Source of the DNA: Caloranaerobacter sp. TR13
GTDB taxonomy: Bacteria; Bacillota; Clostridia; Tissierellales; Thermohalobacteraceae
Direction: 5' to 3'
DNA length: 64,000 nucleotides
Assembly: GCF_001316435.1 (NCBI RefSeq)
Contig: NZ_JXLL01000001.1
Location: 62,001-126,000 of the forward strand
Made by a program: the position numbers and the translations under genes. Positions 16,597 through 26,756 of the stretch are shown piece by piece; position 1 is the first letter of the stretch, and each line of letters starts with the position of its first letter. The notes beneath the pieces were generated by a model. It saw only the letters and a list, made by a program, of their open reading frames with translations, did not search any database and had not been told where the DNA came from.

Positions 16597-16980
16597 ATGA
16601 CAAAATGGGACAAGTATCTTATTTTTTTTATAATATTATCAAGTATAATAGGTCTTAGTATAGTTAAAAGCGACATAAGTAAATCAGATTATAAGTATAT
16701 AAGGATTACGGTAAATGGAAAAGTTATTAAAAAAATTACTTTTGGTAAAAACATGATTGGAAAGACTATTGATATAAGAACAAAATACGGTTATAACAAG
16801 ATTGAAATTGGTGAAGGGAAGGTTAGAGTAATAGATGCAGATTGTCCTGATAAATTAGATGTTAAGCAAGGCTGGATATCAAAACCTGGAGAAATTATAG
16901 TTTGCTTACCAAATAAGTTGACTATTGAAATAGTGGGAGAAAAAAAAGCAAATGATAAAATAGATGATGTAAGCTACTAG
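16597..16980 (+). CDS. NusG domain II-like membrane-anchored protein
   Basis: This 127-residue protein has one N-terminal transmembrane helix followed by a small beta domain of the NusG-II type (YIRITVNGKVIKKITF ... RVIDADCPDKLDV). The family is usually encoded beside the Gx transporter gene that follows here; its function is not known. The ATG at 16597 follows GAAAGGTG (16582-16589). Confidence 0.8.
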   Translation: MTKWDKYLIFFIILSSIIGLSIVKSDISKSDYKYIRITVNGKVIKKITFGKNMIGKTIDIRTKYGYNKIEIGEGKVRVIDADCPDKLDVKQGWISKPGEIIVCLPNKLTIEIVGEKKANDKIDDVSY

Positions 16981-16985
16981 AAAGA

Positions 16986-17501
16986 GTGAGTAAAGTGAAT
17001 AATATTAAAAAACTTATTTTTTTATCGTTATTGGTAGCATTAGGACTTGCGCTAAGCATACTTGAATCTTTAATACCATTACCTTTTATCGTGCCTGGAG
17101 CAAAATTAGGTTTAGCTAATATTGTAGTTTTATCGACTTTAATTGTATTTGGGTATAAAGAAGCTTTGATAGTAGCAATACTAAGAAGTATAACATTTAG
17201 TTTGGCAACTGGAAGTGTAACAAGTTTATTTTATAGTTTAACTGGAAGCTTACTAAGTTTAGTTGCAATGTATTTTGTATATAGATTTTTGTCAAAGATG
17301 TTTAGTGTTATAGGTGTAAGTATTATAGGAGCTGTTTTTCATAATATAGGGCAAATAAGTGTTGCAAGCATTATGATGGAGAATATTAAGATATTTTCGT
17401 ATTTACCAGTTATGAATTTAGTTAGCTTATTTACTGGATATTTTGTTGGTTTAAGCACCTTTTATACGACAAAACATTTAAAAAAAATATTTAATTTATG
17501 A
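16986..17501 (+). CDS. Gx transporter family protein (heptaprenyl diphosphate synthase component I family)
   Basis: This 171-residue integral membrane protein has about five helices. The segment ESLIPLPFIVPGAKLGLANIV is diagnostic of the family formerly annotated as heptaprenyl diphosphate synthase component I. It resembles ECF-type S components, so a substrate-capture membrane role is the likelier reading. The start is GTG at 16986 or 16995; neither has a strong RBS. It lies 5 bp after the NusG-II gene. Confidence 0.82.
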   Translation: MSKVNNIKKLIFLSLLVALGLALSILESLIPLPFIVPGAKLGLANIVVLSTLIVFGYKEALIVAILRSITFSLATGSVTSLFYSLTGSLLSLVAMYFVYRFLSKMFSVIGVSIIGAVFHNIGQISVASIMMENIKIFSYLPVMNLVSLFTGYFVGLSTFYTTKHLKKIFNL

Positions 17502-17518
17502 TTTTAAGGAGGGTTATG

Positions 17519-17770
17519 ATGAGAACTAGAAATAGAAACCCGTGGGTTTTATTTTTATTATTGATTACGGGGATTGTAATTGGTGGGATAATTGGAGATT
17601 TGTTAAGCGATAAGATACCTTTATTGGCATATAATTATGCAATAGGATTTAAATCACCAATACAATTAGACTTAAAAGTAATCAATTTAACTTTTGGTTT
17701 AGCTATAAATGTTAGTATTGCAAGTGTAATTGGCTTGATAATTTCGGTATTTATATACAGGAAATTATAG
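17519..17770 (+). CDS. DUF4321 family small membrane protein
   Basis: This 83-residue protein begins RTRNRNPWVLFLLLITGIVIGG and has two predicted membrane helices. It is a family of unknown function found in this neighbourhood (beside maf and radC) in many Clostridia. The RBS AAGGAGGG (17506-17513) favours the second of two adjacent ATGs (17519). An ATG at 17498 overlaps the previous gene and has no RBS. Confidence 0.8.
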   Translation: MRTRNRNPWVLFLLLITGIVIGGIIGDLLSDKIPLLAYNYAIGFKSPIQLDLKVINLTFGLAINVSIASVIGLIISVFIYRKL

Positions 17771-17778
17771 GTGATAAT

Positions 17779-18363
17779 ATGCAAAAGAGGATAATTTTAG
17801 CTTCTGGTTCACCTAGAAGAAAAGAATTATTATCTAAATTTAATATTGATTTTGATATTGTTCAAAGTGATATACCAGAGTTAGTTAATGATTTTGATGA
17901 GCCAAAGCAAACAGCTATGTCTCTAGCATTTCAAAAAGCAAATGATGTATCACTAAAAATGACAAATGGTGAAATAGTAATAGCGGCTGATACTATTGTT
18001 GTTTTTGAACGAAAAATCTTAGGCAAACCACGTAGTGAAAGTGAAGCATTTGAAATGTTATTTAAATTAAGTGGCAAAACCCATTCTGTAATTACAGGGT
18101 TTGCAATTATTGAGACAGGCACACATAATAAAATTATTGACTATACTGAAACAATTGTCAAGTTTAAAGACTTGACTTCAGATCAAATAAAAAGATATAT
18201 TAGAACCAGAGAATATTTAGATAAAGCAGGCGCTTATGCTATACAAGGCTATGGCTCAATATTTGTAGAATGGATAAAAGGTTCTTATTGGAATGTAGTC
18301 GGCTTACCAATATCAAAATTAGATAGTATTTTAGAAAAATATTTTGGAGTAAGACTATTATAG
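17779..18363 (+). CDS. maf: Maf family nucleoside triphosphate pyrophosphatase
   Basis: This 194-residue Maf/HAM1-like house-cleaning pyrophosphatase acts on dTTP/UTP and modified nucleotides. Motifs are ILASGSPRRKELL at the N terminus, AADTIVV and GKTHSVITGF, with the C-terminal GAYAIQGYGSIFVEWIKGSYWNVVGLP. It sits in the conserved maf-radC-mreBCD order known from Bacillus and Clostridia. Confidence 0.95.
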   Translation: MQKRIILASGSPRRKELLSKFNIDFDIVQSDIPELVNDFDEPKQTAMSLAFQKANDVSLKMTNGEIVIAADTIVVFERKILGKPRSESEAFEMLFKLSGKTHSVITGFAIIETGTHNKIIDYTETIVKFKDLTSDQIKRYIRTREYLDKAGAYAIQGYGSIFVEWIKGSYWNVVGLPISKLDSILEKYFGVRLL

Positions 18364-18378
18364 GATGGATTGATATAA

Positions 18379-19074
18379 ATGGGTGGAGTGGAGAACTATA
18401 CTATAAAAGATTTACCAGAAGAAGAAAGGCCAAGAGAAAAGTTATTTAAATTTGGTCCAAAAGCATTATCAAATTCAGAATTATTAGCTATAATCATAAG
18501 GACAGGAAATAGAAAGTATACAGCTATTGAACTATCACAAAGAATACTTTCTATGGACAAAAGTGGACTAAGGTATTTAGCTGAATTAACATTTGAGGAG
18601 CTAACAGAGCTTAATGGAATTGGAAAGTGCAAAGCTGCTCAAATTATTGCAGCTATTGAGATTGGCAAGCGGTTATCTTCTTTTAATACGGAAAGTAGAA
18701 TAAAGATAACTTGTCCGCATGATGTAGTTAATATTCTAATGGAAGAAATGAGATATTTTAAAAAAGAATATTTTAAAACTATTCTGTTAGATACAAAAAA
18801 TAACATAATTGCTATAGAAGATACCTCTGTTGGTAGTTTAAACTCTTCAATAGTACATCCCAGAGAGGTATTTAAAGTGGCAATAAAAAGAAGTAGTGCA
18901 TCGATAATTATAGTACACAATCACCCTAGTGGTGATCCGACACCTAGCAAAGAAGATATAAATATTACTAAAAGACTTGTTGAAGGGGGAAAAATTTTAG
19001 GGATAGATTTGTTAGATCACATAATTATTGGGGATGGAAAATACGTAAGTTTAAAAGAGAAAAACATAATATAA
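18379..19074 (+). CDS. radC: RadC family JAB-domain protein
   Basis: This 231-residue protein has an N-terminal helix-hairpin-helix region (ELNGIGKCKAAQIIAAIE) and a C-terminal JAB/MPN metalloprotease-like domain. The zinc motif is intact in the segment HNHPSGDPTPSKED. It was historically annotated as DNA repair protein RadC; the true function is unsettled. Position between maf and mreB is conserved. Confidence 0.93.
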   Translation: MGGVENYTIKDLPEEERPREKLFKFGPKALSNSELLAIIIRTGNRKYTAIELSQRILSMDKSGLRYLAELTFEELTELNGIGKCKAAQIIAAIEIGKRLSSFNTESRIKITCPHDVVNILMEEMRYFKKEYFKTILLDTKNNIIAIEDTSVGSLNSSIVHPREVFKVAIKRSSASIIIVHNHPSGDPTPSKEDINITKRLVEGGKILGIDLLDHIIIGDGKYVSLKEKNII

Positions 19075-19100
19075 GATGAAATAGGGAGGAGCAAAAGAAG

Positions 19101-20132
19101 ATGGGCATCTTAAATATCTTTTCAAGAGATATGGGAATAGATTTAGGAACTGCGAATACATTAGTGTATGTTAAAGGAAAAGGGATAATCATTAGAGAGC
19201 CTTCAGTTGTAGCTATTAAATCAAAAACAAATCAGGTTTTAGCTGTTGGTGAGGAAGCTAAGAGGATGATAGGTAGAACACCTGGTGATATAATTGCAAT
19301 CAGACCAATGAAAGATGGTGTTATAGCAGATTTTGATGTTACTCAAAGTATGTTAAAACACTTTATTAAAAAAGCTTATCCGAGACGCTCTTTTGTACAG
19401 CCTAGAGTGGTAGTATGCGTACCGTCTGGAGTAACAGAAGTTGAAAAAAGAGCAGTTGAGGAAGCAGCTAGACAAGCTGGAGCTAGAGAAGCACACCTTA
19501 TTGAAGAACCTATGGCAGCAGCTATTGGTGCAGGTCTTCCAGTACAAGAACCAACAGGTAGCATGGTTGTAGATATTGGTGGAGGAACTACTGAAGTTGC
19601 TATTATTTCACTTGGTGGAATAGTAACAAGCAAATCAATAAGAATTGGTGGAGACGAATTAGATGAATCAATTATCTATTATATTAAGAAAGAATATAAT
19701 TTAATGATTGGAGAGAGAACTGCAGAAGAAGTAAAAATACAGATAGGATCAGCAGATTTAAGTCCAAAAACTAAAGATAAAAAAATGAAAATAAGGGGTA
19801 GGGATTTAGTGACTGGTCTACCTAAAACTATAGAAATATGTGCAGCTGAAATTTTAACTGCCATGAAAGAGCCTGTTTCAAGCATAATTGATGCAATAAA
19901 ATATACTTTAGAGAAAACACCACCTGAATTAGCAGCTGATATTATGGAACAGGGTATTATGCTTACTGGCGGTGGTGCATTACTTGATGGTTTAGATAGA
20001 TTGATTAAGAAAGAGACTGGAATGCCAGTTCATATTGCAGAAAATCCACTTGATTGTGTCGTTTTAGGAACAGGTAAAGCACTTGAAGAAATAGAGACTT
20101 TAAGGAGAGTATTAATTAGTACAAATAGGTAA
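19101..20132 (+). CDS. mreB: Rod-shape-determining protein MreB
   Basis: This actin-like ATPase of 343 residues polymerises under the membrane and guides side-wall synthesis. Visible features are [16 protein letters not shown], the phosphate loop [23 protein letters not shown] and [11 protein letters not shown]. The RBS GGGAGGAG precedes the ATG. First gene of mreBCD-pbp2. Confidence 0.97.
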   Translation: MGILNIFSRDMGIDLGTANTLVYVKGKGIIIREPSVVAIKSKTNQVLAVGEEAKRMIGRTPGDIIAIRPMKDGVIADFDVTQSMLKHFIKKAYPRRSFVQPRVVVCVPSGVTEVEKRAVEEAARQAGAREAHLIEEPMAAAIGAGLPVQEPTGSMVVDIGGGTTEVAIISLGGIVTSKSIRIGGDELDESIIYYIKKEYNLMIGERTAEEVKIQIGSADLSPKTKDKKMKIRGRDLVTGLPKTIEICAAEILTAMKEPVSSIIDAIKYTLEKTPPELAADIMEQGIMLTGGGALLDGLDRLIKKETGMPVHIAENPLDCVVLGTGKALEEIETLRRVLISTNR

Positions 20133-20151
20133 TAATGGTTGGTGGTGAAGT

Positions 20152-21003
20152 GTGTATAAAATGAAAAAGTATAGAAGTAGAATGATAGTGGCTTTAGTCG
20201 CTATCATTCTAATTATTATAATAGGATTAACTTCTAAAGATAGACAAAATATGACATCAATAGAGAATCTAACTGGGAAAATAGTGACTCCATTTCAGAA
20301 ATTATTTTATACAGTTGACCAAAAAATCACAAACACAATAAAGTCAGTAACTAATATATTTAAATTAAAAGAAGAAAATGAAAGAATGAAAGCTGAAATA
20401 CTAAGGTTAAAAGAAGAAAATAGAAAGATGGAAGACATTATTAGTCGTGCTGAATACTTGAAAAATGAAGCTATCATGCTGCAAAAATCAAAATATGCTT
20501 TTATTAGAAGTAAAATTATAGGTAAGGATCCAGGAAACTGGTTTGATAGATTTATAATTGATAAAGGAAGAAAAGATGGTGTTCAAGAAGGAAGTATAAT
20601 TATTAAAGCTGTTGAGCTAGATGGAGGTATTATTGAAGAAGGATTGGTCGGAAAGGTAATTGAAGTCGGTGATAATTGGTCTAAAGTTTTAACTATAATT
20701 GATGAAGGCAGTAAAGTTAGTTTTAAAGTAATCCGTACTCAAGATGGTGGTATTTTAAATGGAAGTATAAGTGGAGAAATGAGTGGATATTTATTTGATT
20801 CGAATTCTGATATTGTTGAAGGTGACAAGCTTATAACTTCAGGATTAGGAGAAGTCTTTATTGAAGGGCTTTATATAGGGAAAATAAAAAAAGTTATAAA
20901 GAAGGAAGATGATCTAGTAAAACGAATTTTAGTTGAGCCTTCTATTAATTTTAAAAAACTAGATTATGTTTATGTAATTACAGGTGTTAATGAGTATAAG
21001 TGA
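20152..21003 (+). CDS. mreC: Rod-shape-determining protein MreC
   Basis: This 283-residue bitopic membrane protein has a basic N terminus, one transmembrane helix (about 10-28), a coiled coil rich in Lys/Glu (about 60-105) and the beta-rich periplasmic domain (IIGKDPGNWFDRFIIDKGRKDGV). It links MreB filaments and the elongation synthase. The start could be GTG 20152 or ATG 20161. Confidence 0.94.
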   Translation: MYKMKKYRSRMIVALVAIILIIIIGLTSKDRQNMTSIENLTGKIVTPFQKLFYTVDQKITNTIKSVTNIFKLKEENERMKAEILRLKEENRKMEDIISRAEYLKNEAIMLQKSKYAFIRSKIIGKDPGNWFDRFIIDKGRKDGVQEGSIIIKAVELDGGIIEEGLVGKVIEVGDNWSKVLTIIDEGSKVSFKVIRTQDGGILNGSISGEMSGYLFDSNSDIVEGDKLITSGLGEVFIEGLYIGKIKKVIKKEDDLVKRILVEPSINFKKLDYVYVITGVNEYK

Positions 21004-21013
21004 GGGATAGAGG

Positions 21014-21505
21014 ATGCCTTTTAATATGATTTTATTAATAATTTTGAATTTTGTACTACAAACTACTATTTTCCAACATTTTAGAGTATTTGGTATACTG
21101 CCAAATACAACCTTGATTATCTTAATATGCATTTCTGTATTAAAAGGGAAAAAGGTAGGCTCTTTTATAGGTTTAATAACTGGTTTTATACAGGATATAC
21201 TTTTCTTTAATGTTATTGGAATTAATGCACTTATTTATTTTATTGTAGGATATCTAATTGGCTCAATAAATGATAAAATATATAAAGACAGTTCTTTTAT
21301 GCCTTTGGTGTTAACTGCTTTTTCGACTGTTTTTTATCATTTAATATATTCTTTCTTTATGTATTTTTTAACAGTTAACTATAATTATTTTTATTTAATA
21401 AGAAAAATAATTTTTATTGAATTAATATACAATAGCTTATTTTCTATATTTATTTACAGGCTGGTTGTAAAATTACAAAAAAAACCTTCTATAAGTTTTA
21501 GATAG
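21014..21505 (+). CDS. mreD: Rod-shape-determining protein MreD
   Basis: This 163-residue protein has five or six hydrophobic helices and an MreD-like GLITGFIQDILFFNVIGINALIYF segment. It lies 10 bp after mreC. It is an integral membrane partner of MreC in the elongasome. Confidence 0.9.
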   Translation: MPFNMILLIILNFVLQTTIFQHFRVFGILPNTTLIILICISVLKGKKVGSFIGLITGFIQDILFFNVIGINALIYFIVGYLIGSINDKIYKDSSFMPLVLTAFSTVFYHLIYSFFMYFLTVNYNYFYLIRKIIFIELIYNSLFSIFIYRLVVKLQKKPSISFR

Positions 21506-21523
21506 AAGCGGAAGGTGGTAATA

Positions 21524-24500
21524 TTGACATTAAAAGAAAAAATAAAAAATAGATATAATATTTTGTTAATTATTATTTCAATAGTATTCCTTTTAGTTGC
21601 TTTTAGATTATCAACACTTACTATAGTATTAGGAGATAAATATAGAGAAATTTCTGACAATAAAAGGGTTAAACAGATACCAATTACAGCAGCAAGAGGA
21701 GAAATAAGAGACAGATATGGTCGATTATTAGCAGGTAATAGACCAAGTTTTACAGTTCAGATTGTTAAAGATGAAATAAATAAAAATAGAAATGAAGTAG
21801 CTTTAAAACTGATTAAGATTTTAGAAGAAGAGGGAGAAAATTATTCGGATGAATTTCCAATTAAATTAGATGTAATAACTTATAAAGATGATAGTGAATA
21901 TATTAAAAGTTCTGAAGAACCAGAAAAGGAAATTATTAAAATTATATTAGAAAACAAATTAATTAAGGATATTGTAAAGCTATATTATACCCATAATAGT
22001 AATGATAATAATTTTACTGTAAGTGTAGCAGACAGAATTAAAACTATTTTAGAGAATAATGGTATAACGGTTCCTATTTTGATTAATATAGACAGTAGTT
22101 CAAAAGAAGTCAAATTTGAATACGATAAAAAATACGATATACGGAAATGGAAACTAGAGAACAAATTACCATTAAAACAAAATCCAGAAGCGGATTTTAT
22201 TTTAATGGTAGAAAAAAATGAAAAGATTTTTAGTAAAGTAATAAGAAATCCTATTATAAGGAGATTAATATTTTCGTTTCTTGATAATAGAGGGTTAGTC
22301 GAAAAGTTTGAAATAAATGATTATATGTTTAAGTTTGATCAAGAATATAAAAAGATAAAAGCAGATTTAATTAAAAACTTTGGTAAAATTACTATGGATT
22401 CAACTGCAGAAGATGATTTTACAAATATTGTAATAGAGACATCTATAGATGAGTTGATTAGTACAGTTTTTACTACAAACAGCAATAAGTCAAATAAAAA
22501 ACAAGAGATAATACCTGCAAAAGTTTTAATAGATAATTTAAAAGATGAAGGGTCTTATGTACCTATAGATATTGAAATAGATAGAGAAAAGAAAAAAGTT
22601 TCGTTTAAATATATAGATGAGAAAAGTAAAAAAATATTTTGTCAAAAAGAAGAGATTAATGAACAATTACCACCTGAAAAAGCTTTAATTGAAATTGGAA
22701 AAAAAACAGGGCTTATTTATGATTTAATAAAGGATAAAAATATAAAGTACTTTGCCCAGGAAATAGTTCTTAATAATGAGATAAATCCTAAGATTTCGGT
22801 TAAAGATTTTGAATACGTTCCTATAAGGAATAAAAGAAATTGGCTTAAAAAATATAAATTACCTGAAGATAGCAGTGCTAATGATGCATTTAACTTATTA
22901 AGAGATAAATATAAAATAAGCTCAGAACTAAGTAAATATGAAGCAAGATATATAATGCTTATAATAGAACAGTTAAAAAAACAAGGTTATAGAGCTTATC
23001 AGCCTATTAATATTGCTTATGGTATTAAACCTAGTACAGTTTCTAAAATAGCAGAAAACAACCTAGACTTAACAGGTGTTTATGTATCTGTTGAACCTGT
23101 TAGATACTACCCTATGGGTAGTACAGCAGCTCATATACTTGGATATTTGGGTAAAATATCACAGAGTTATGAGATAGAGAAATATATTAAAAAGTTAGGA
23201 TATTCTCCTAATGATATTATAGGTAAAACAGGAATTGAACAGAAATTTGAACAATACTTAAAAGGGCAAGACGGGTCTAAGTATATAGAGGTAGATGTTT
23301 TGGGTAATACTATAAAAGTTTTAAAAGAAGAAAAGGCTATTCCAGGGAATAATGTTTACTTGACTATAGATGCAAAATTACAGCAAGTTGCTGAAAAAGC
23401 ACTTAAGCAAGCAATAGAAGAGATACAAAAAGGTGGAGAATTTAAAAGCAAATGGGGGAATTATAATTATAGAGAGAGTTTTAAAGATGCAACCTCAGGT
23501 GCAGTAGTTGCAATAGATGTAAAGACAGGAGAAGTTCTCGCTTTAGCAAGTTATCCTGCGTATGATCCTAATTTATTTGCAACAGGAATTAATGAAGATG
23601 ATTGGGAAAGTCTAATGCCGAAAAATCCTGAAGATCCTCTTGCACCTAGACCTTTATATAATATAGCTATACAAACAGCAATACAGCCTGGTTCAACTTT
23701 TAAGATGATAACAGCTTTAGCAGCTTTAGAAGCTGGAATTGATCCAAAGACAAAAATAATTGATATGGGATATTTAAAATTAGGTAATAAAACTTTTGGA
23801 TGTTGGTTATGGAATGATAGAAGGCTTACTCATGGACCAGAAAATTTATATGAGGCTATAAGAGATTCATGCAACTATTATTTTTATACAGTTACTTTAG
23901 GTAAAAACTTAAGAACAGGTCGAGAATTGGGAGCTAAAGTAGAAATTGATGATATTTTAAGGCTAGCGCAGGAATTTGGGCTAAATGATAAAACAGGAAT
24001 AGAAATTAATATACCAAATGAAGCCTCTGGCGGAGTTCCGAATCCGCAAATTAAAATAATTACTATTAAAAGAAGTTTGAGAAGATTTTTGAATAATAAT
24101 TTAAAGAATTATTTGAAACAAGATGATATTTCTGAAAAAGATTTACAAAATATGATTGACACTATAGTTAGTTGGGTTGAATTAGAAAATACACTTACTA
24201 GAAGTGAAGTTATACAAAATTTATCGAAATTAGGTATAGACCCATATAAAGAAAATGATAAAGGTATAAATATAGCAGATATTATAAAATATAGTTATCT
24301 AAACCAAGCATCTTGGAAGCAAGCAGATACTTTAAACATTTCTATTGGACAAGGACATAATGCATATACACCTATTCAGATAGCGAATTATATAGCAACA
24401 CTTGCTAATGGTGGAATAAGACATAAGGTAAGTGTTATTGATAAAATAGAAACTTATTATGGAGAAATAATTGACTATAATGATAATAAAGATGATGCAT

Positions 24501-24859
24501 ATAGGATAAAATTGAAGGATTATAGTTATTTAGATGAAGTTAAAAAAGGTATGGGCTTAGTAACTACTGAGGGTACAGCAAGGTCAATATTTAAAAATTT
24601 TCCTATAAAAGTAGGCGGTAAAACAGGTACTGCCCAAAATACAGGTACAAATCCTGTAACAGGTAAAAAATACGACCCTTATGCATGGTTTGTAGGATTT
24701 GCACCTTACGATGATCCACAAATAGCTGTAGCAGTAGTAATATTTCAAGGTGGACATGGAGGCTATGCAGCACCTGTTGCTAAAGAAGTTATAGCTCAGT
24801 ATCTAGGGTTAAATAATGTAGATGAAAAATTTGAATATCGAAATAAATTAGTAAGGTAG
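21524..24859 (+). CDS. mrdA: Class B penicillin-binding protein 2 with expanded pedestal
   Basis: This D,D-transpeptidase of the elongation machinery has about 1111 residues against roughly 600-700 for typical PBP2. It has one N-terminal transmembrane helix, then ARGEIRDRYGRLLA. The transpeptidase domain has STFK (in QPGSTFKM), SCN (in RDSCNYYF) and KTG (in GGKTGTAQ). The extra length lies mainly between residues 95 and 470, where a module of about 50 residues recurs. Another addition of about 70 residues lies between SCN and KTG. The TTG at 21524 follows GGAAGGTGG; the GTG at 21515 overlaps that site. Confidence 0.93.
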   Translation: MTLKEKIKNRYNILLIIISIVFLLVAFRLSTLTIVLGDKYREISDNKRVKQIPITAARGEIRDRYGRLLAGNRPSFTVQIVKDEINKNRNEVALKLIKILEEEGENYSDEFPIKLDVITYKDDSEYIKSSEEPEKEIIKIILENKLIKDIVKLYYTHNSNDNNFTVSVADRIKTILENNGITVPILINIDSSSKEVKFEYDKKYDIRKWKLENKLPLKQNPEADFILMVEKNEKIFSKVIRNPIIRRLIFSFLDNRGLVEKFEINDYMFKFDQEYKKIKADLIKNFGKITMDSTAEDDFTNIVIETSIDELISTVFTTNSNKSNKKQEIIPAKVLIDNLKDEGSYVPIDIEIDREKKKVSFKYIDEKSKKIFCQKEEINEQLPPEKALIEIGKKTGLIYDLIKDKNIKYFAQEIVLNNEINPKISVKDFEYVPIRNKRNWLKKYKLPEDSSANDAFNLLRDKYKISSELSKYEARYIMLIIEQLKKQGYRAYQPINIAYGIKPSTVSKIAENNLDLTGVYVSVEPVRYYPMGSTAAHILGYLGKISQSYEIEKYIKKLGYSPNDIIGKTGIEQKFEQYLKGQDGSKYIEVDVLGNTIKVLKEEKAIPGNNVYLTIDAKLQQVAEKALKQAIEEIQKGGEFKSKWGNYNYRESFKDATSGAVVAIDVKTGEVLALASYPAYDPNLFATGINEDDWESLMPKNPEDPLAPRPLYNIAIQTAIQPGSTFKMITALAALEAGIDPKTKIIDMGYLKLGNKTFGCWLWNDRRLTHGPENLYEAIRDSCNYYFYTVTLGKNLRTGRELGAKVEIDDILRLAQEFGLNDKTGIEINIPNEASGGVPNPQIKIITIKRSLRRFLNNNLKNYLKQDDISEKDLQNMIDTIVSWVELENTLTRSEVIQNLSKLGIDPYKENDKGINIADIIKYSYLNQASWKQADTLNISIGQGHNAYTPIQIANYIATLANGGIRHKVSVIDKIETYYGEIIDYNDNKDDAYRIKLKDYSYLDEVKKGMGLVTTEGTARSIFKNFPIKVGGKTGTAQNTGTNPVTGKKYDPYAWFVGFAPYDDPQIAVAVVIFQGGHGGYAAPVAKEVIAQYLGLNNVDEKFEYRNKLVR

Positions 24860-24884
24860 TGCTACCTTACTAATTTATTTTTTT
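24845..24884 (+). terminator. Terminator overlapping the PBP2 stop codon
   Basis: A 15-bp perfect stem (24845-24859 with 24862-24876) has a two-base loop TG and is followed by a run of T. The stop codon TAG is the last three bases of the left arm. Confidence 0.93.
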
Positions 24885-24959
24885 CTATTAACGAAGAAGG
24901 AATTATAATAATTTTGAAGAATATTTTTAGTTAACAGCATTATTGCGGAGGCGTTAGAC

Positions 24960-25607
24960 ATGGATGAAAATTTAGTAATTTTTAAAGGAAAAAAAGAAGG
25001 AATTTATATTTATATAAAAGAAGGCAACTTTCAAAACATAAAACGACAGCTAGAAGAAAAATTAGAGAATGCTAAGGGTTTCTTTCAAGGAGGAAAGGTT
25101 AAATGTATTGAAGGAAAGAAACTTTCACTTGATGAAAAAAAAGAGCTAGCAATATTAATTCAAGATAAATATGGTATTAGTGTTGATGAAAGATATAATT
25201 TAGAAGAGGATAATAAGCAAATATCTGAAATAAATTTGCAAACACAAAAATTTTTCGAAGGTATTAAAGAAGGTAAGACTAAATTTATCAGGGCTACAAT
25301 AAGGTCTGGTCAATATATAGAATATGATGGGAATTTAGTTATACTAGGAGATGTAAACGCTGGTGCTGAAGTTAAAGCTAAAGGCAATATTATAATTTTA
25401 GGTACGTTAAGAGGCATTGCACATGCTGGTTGCGATGGAAATAAAAATGCGATTGTTGCAGCCTTTAGTTTGCAACCTACTCAACTTAGAATAGCTGAAA
25501 TTATAGCACGTAGTCCTGATGGTGAAAAAGATAAACCTAAGTGGCCAGAGATAGCAAATATAAAGGATGGAAAAATGCTAATAGAACCTTACTTAACTAA
25601 AAAATAA
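24960..25607 (+). CDS. minC: Septum site-determining protein MinC
   Basis: This FtsZ inhibitor of 215 residues has an N-terminal MinC_N domain and a C-terminal beta-helix (TIRSGQYIEYDGNLVILGDVNAGAEVKAKGNIIILGTLRGIAHAG). The RBS GGAGGCG precedes the ATG. It begins a minCDE set after the PBP2 terminator. Confidence 0.94.
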   Translation: MDENLVIFKGKKEGIYIYIKEGNFQNIKRQLEEKLENAKGFFQGGKVKCIEGKKLSLDEKKELAILIQDKYGISVDERYNLEEDNKQISEINLQTQKFFEGIKEGKTKFIRATIRSGQYIEYDGNLVILGDVNAGAEVKAKGNIIILGTLRGIAHAGCDGNKNAIVAAFSLQPTQLRIAEIIARSPDGEKDKPKWPEIANIKDGKMLIEPYLTKK

Positions 25608-25627
25608 ATTAATGGGAGGCTGAAAAA

Positions 25628-26422
25628 ATGGGAGAAGTGATTGTAATAACTTCAGGTAAAGGTGGAGTTGGTAAAACAACAACAACAGCTAATTTAGGAG
25701 CAGGACTTGTAATGAATGGTAAAAAAGTTGTTGTAGTAGATGCAGATATTGGTTTGAGAAATTTAGATGTTGTTATGGGTCTTGAAAATAGAATAGTTTA
25801 TGATATTGTTGATGTTGTAGAGAAAGTTTGCAGGCTTAAGCAGGGATTAATAAAAGATAAAAGATATGATGGACTGTATTTACTACCAGCAGCACAGACA
25901 AAAGATAAAACAGCAGTAACTCCAGAGCAGATGCAGGAATTATGTGAAGATTTAAAAGAAATGTTTGACTATGTTTTGATAGATTGTCCTGCAGGAATAG
26001 AACAAGGTTTTCAAAATGCTATTGCTGGAGCAGATAAAGCTATTGTAGTAACAACACCAGAAATTTCAGCTGTAAGAGATGCAGATAGAATAATAGGGCT
26101 TTTAGAAGCCAAAGGATTACATAACCCTAAGTTAATTATAAATAGAATTAGACAAGATATGGTAAAAAGAGGAGATATGATGAATATTGATGATATGATA
26201 GATATTTTAGCAATAGAATTACTTGGTGTTGTTCCTGATGATGAAGCAATTGTTATATCTACTAATAAAGGTGAACCAGTAGTTGGCGATGAAAAAGCTT
26301 TATCTGGTAAAGCATATAGAAATATATCAAAGAGAATTATAGGAGAAGAAATACCACTACTAGATTTAGAAGTAGATGAGGGAATGCTTTCTAAACTTAA
26401 GAAGTTGATATTCGGAAAATAG
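25628..26422 (+). CDS. minD: Septum site-determining ATPase MinD
   Basis: This 264-residue ParA-type ATPase has the deviant Walker A motif SGKGGVGKTTTTANLG, VDADIGLRNLD and DYVLIDCPAG. The C-terminal amphipathic membrane-targeting helix is EGMLSKLKKLIFGK. It recruits MinC to the membrane and oscillates with MinE. Confidence 0.97.
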   Translation: MGEVIVITSGKGGVGKTTTTANLGAGLVMNGKKVVVVDADIGLRNLDVVMGLENRIVYDIVDVVEKVCRLKQGLIKDKRYDGLYLLPAAQTKDKTAVTPEQMQELCEDLKEMFDYVLIDCPAGIEQGFQNAIAGADKAIVVTTPEISAVRDADRIIGLLEAKGLHNPKLIINRIRQDMVKRGDMMNIDDMIDILAIELLGVVPDDEAIVISTNKGEPVVGDEKALSGKAYRNISKRIIGEEIPLLDLEVDEGMLSKLKKLIFGK

Positions 26423-26440
26423 TAGTAAGGGGGTATTGTT

Positions 26441-26728
26441 TTGGATTTACTAAAATTATTTGGGAAGAGCGAAGTAAACAGTAAAACTGTTGCAAAAGAA
26501 AGGTTAAAGCTAGTTCTTATTCATGATAGAGCTAATGTATCTCCACGCTTTTTAGAAATGATAAAAGGTGATATAATAAGAGTGATATCTGACTATATGG
26601 ATATAGATGAAGAAGGATTAGATATTAAGTTAACACGTACAAGAAGGGAAAGTGACAATTCCCCTATACCTGCTTTAGTAGCCAACATACCAATTATTAA
26701 AATGAAGGAAAAAGCAATTGAAAAATAG
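26441..26728 (+). CDS. minE: Cell division topological specificity factor MinE
   Basis: This 95-residue protein stimulates MinD. It has the N-terminal membrane-targeting segment LLKLFGK, the anti-MinCD helix ([18 protein letters not shown]) and a C-terminal dimerisation domain. The start is TTG with AAGGGGG upstream. Its presence implies an oscillating Min system rather than the DivIVA-only type of Bacillus. Confidence 0.94.
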   Translation: MDLLKLFGKSEVNSKTVAKERLKLVLIHDRANVSPRFLEMIKGDIIRVISDYMDIDEEGLDIKLTRTRRESDNSPIPALVANIPIIKMKEKAIEK

Positions 26729-26756
26729 ACATATTAATAGAAGGGTTGGAGAATAT

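Noticed and set aside
19353-19885. Several minus-strand open frames inside mreB and other strong genes
   Set aside because: They are codon-bias shadows opposite well-supported genes, without RBS or recognisable proteins.
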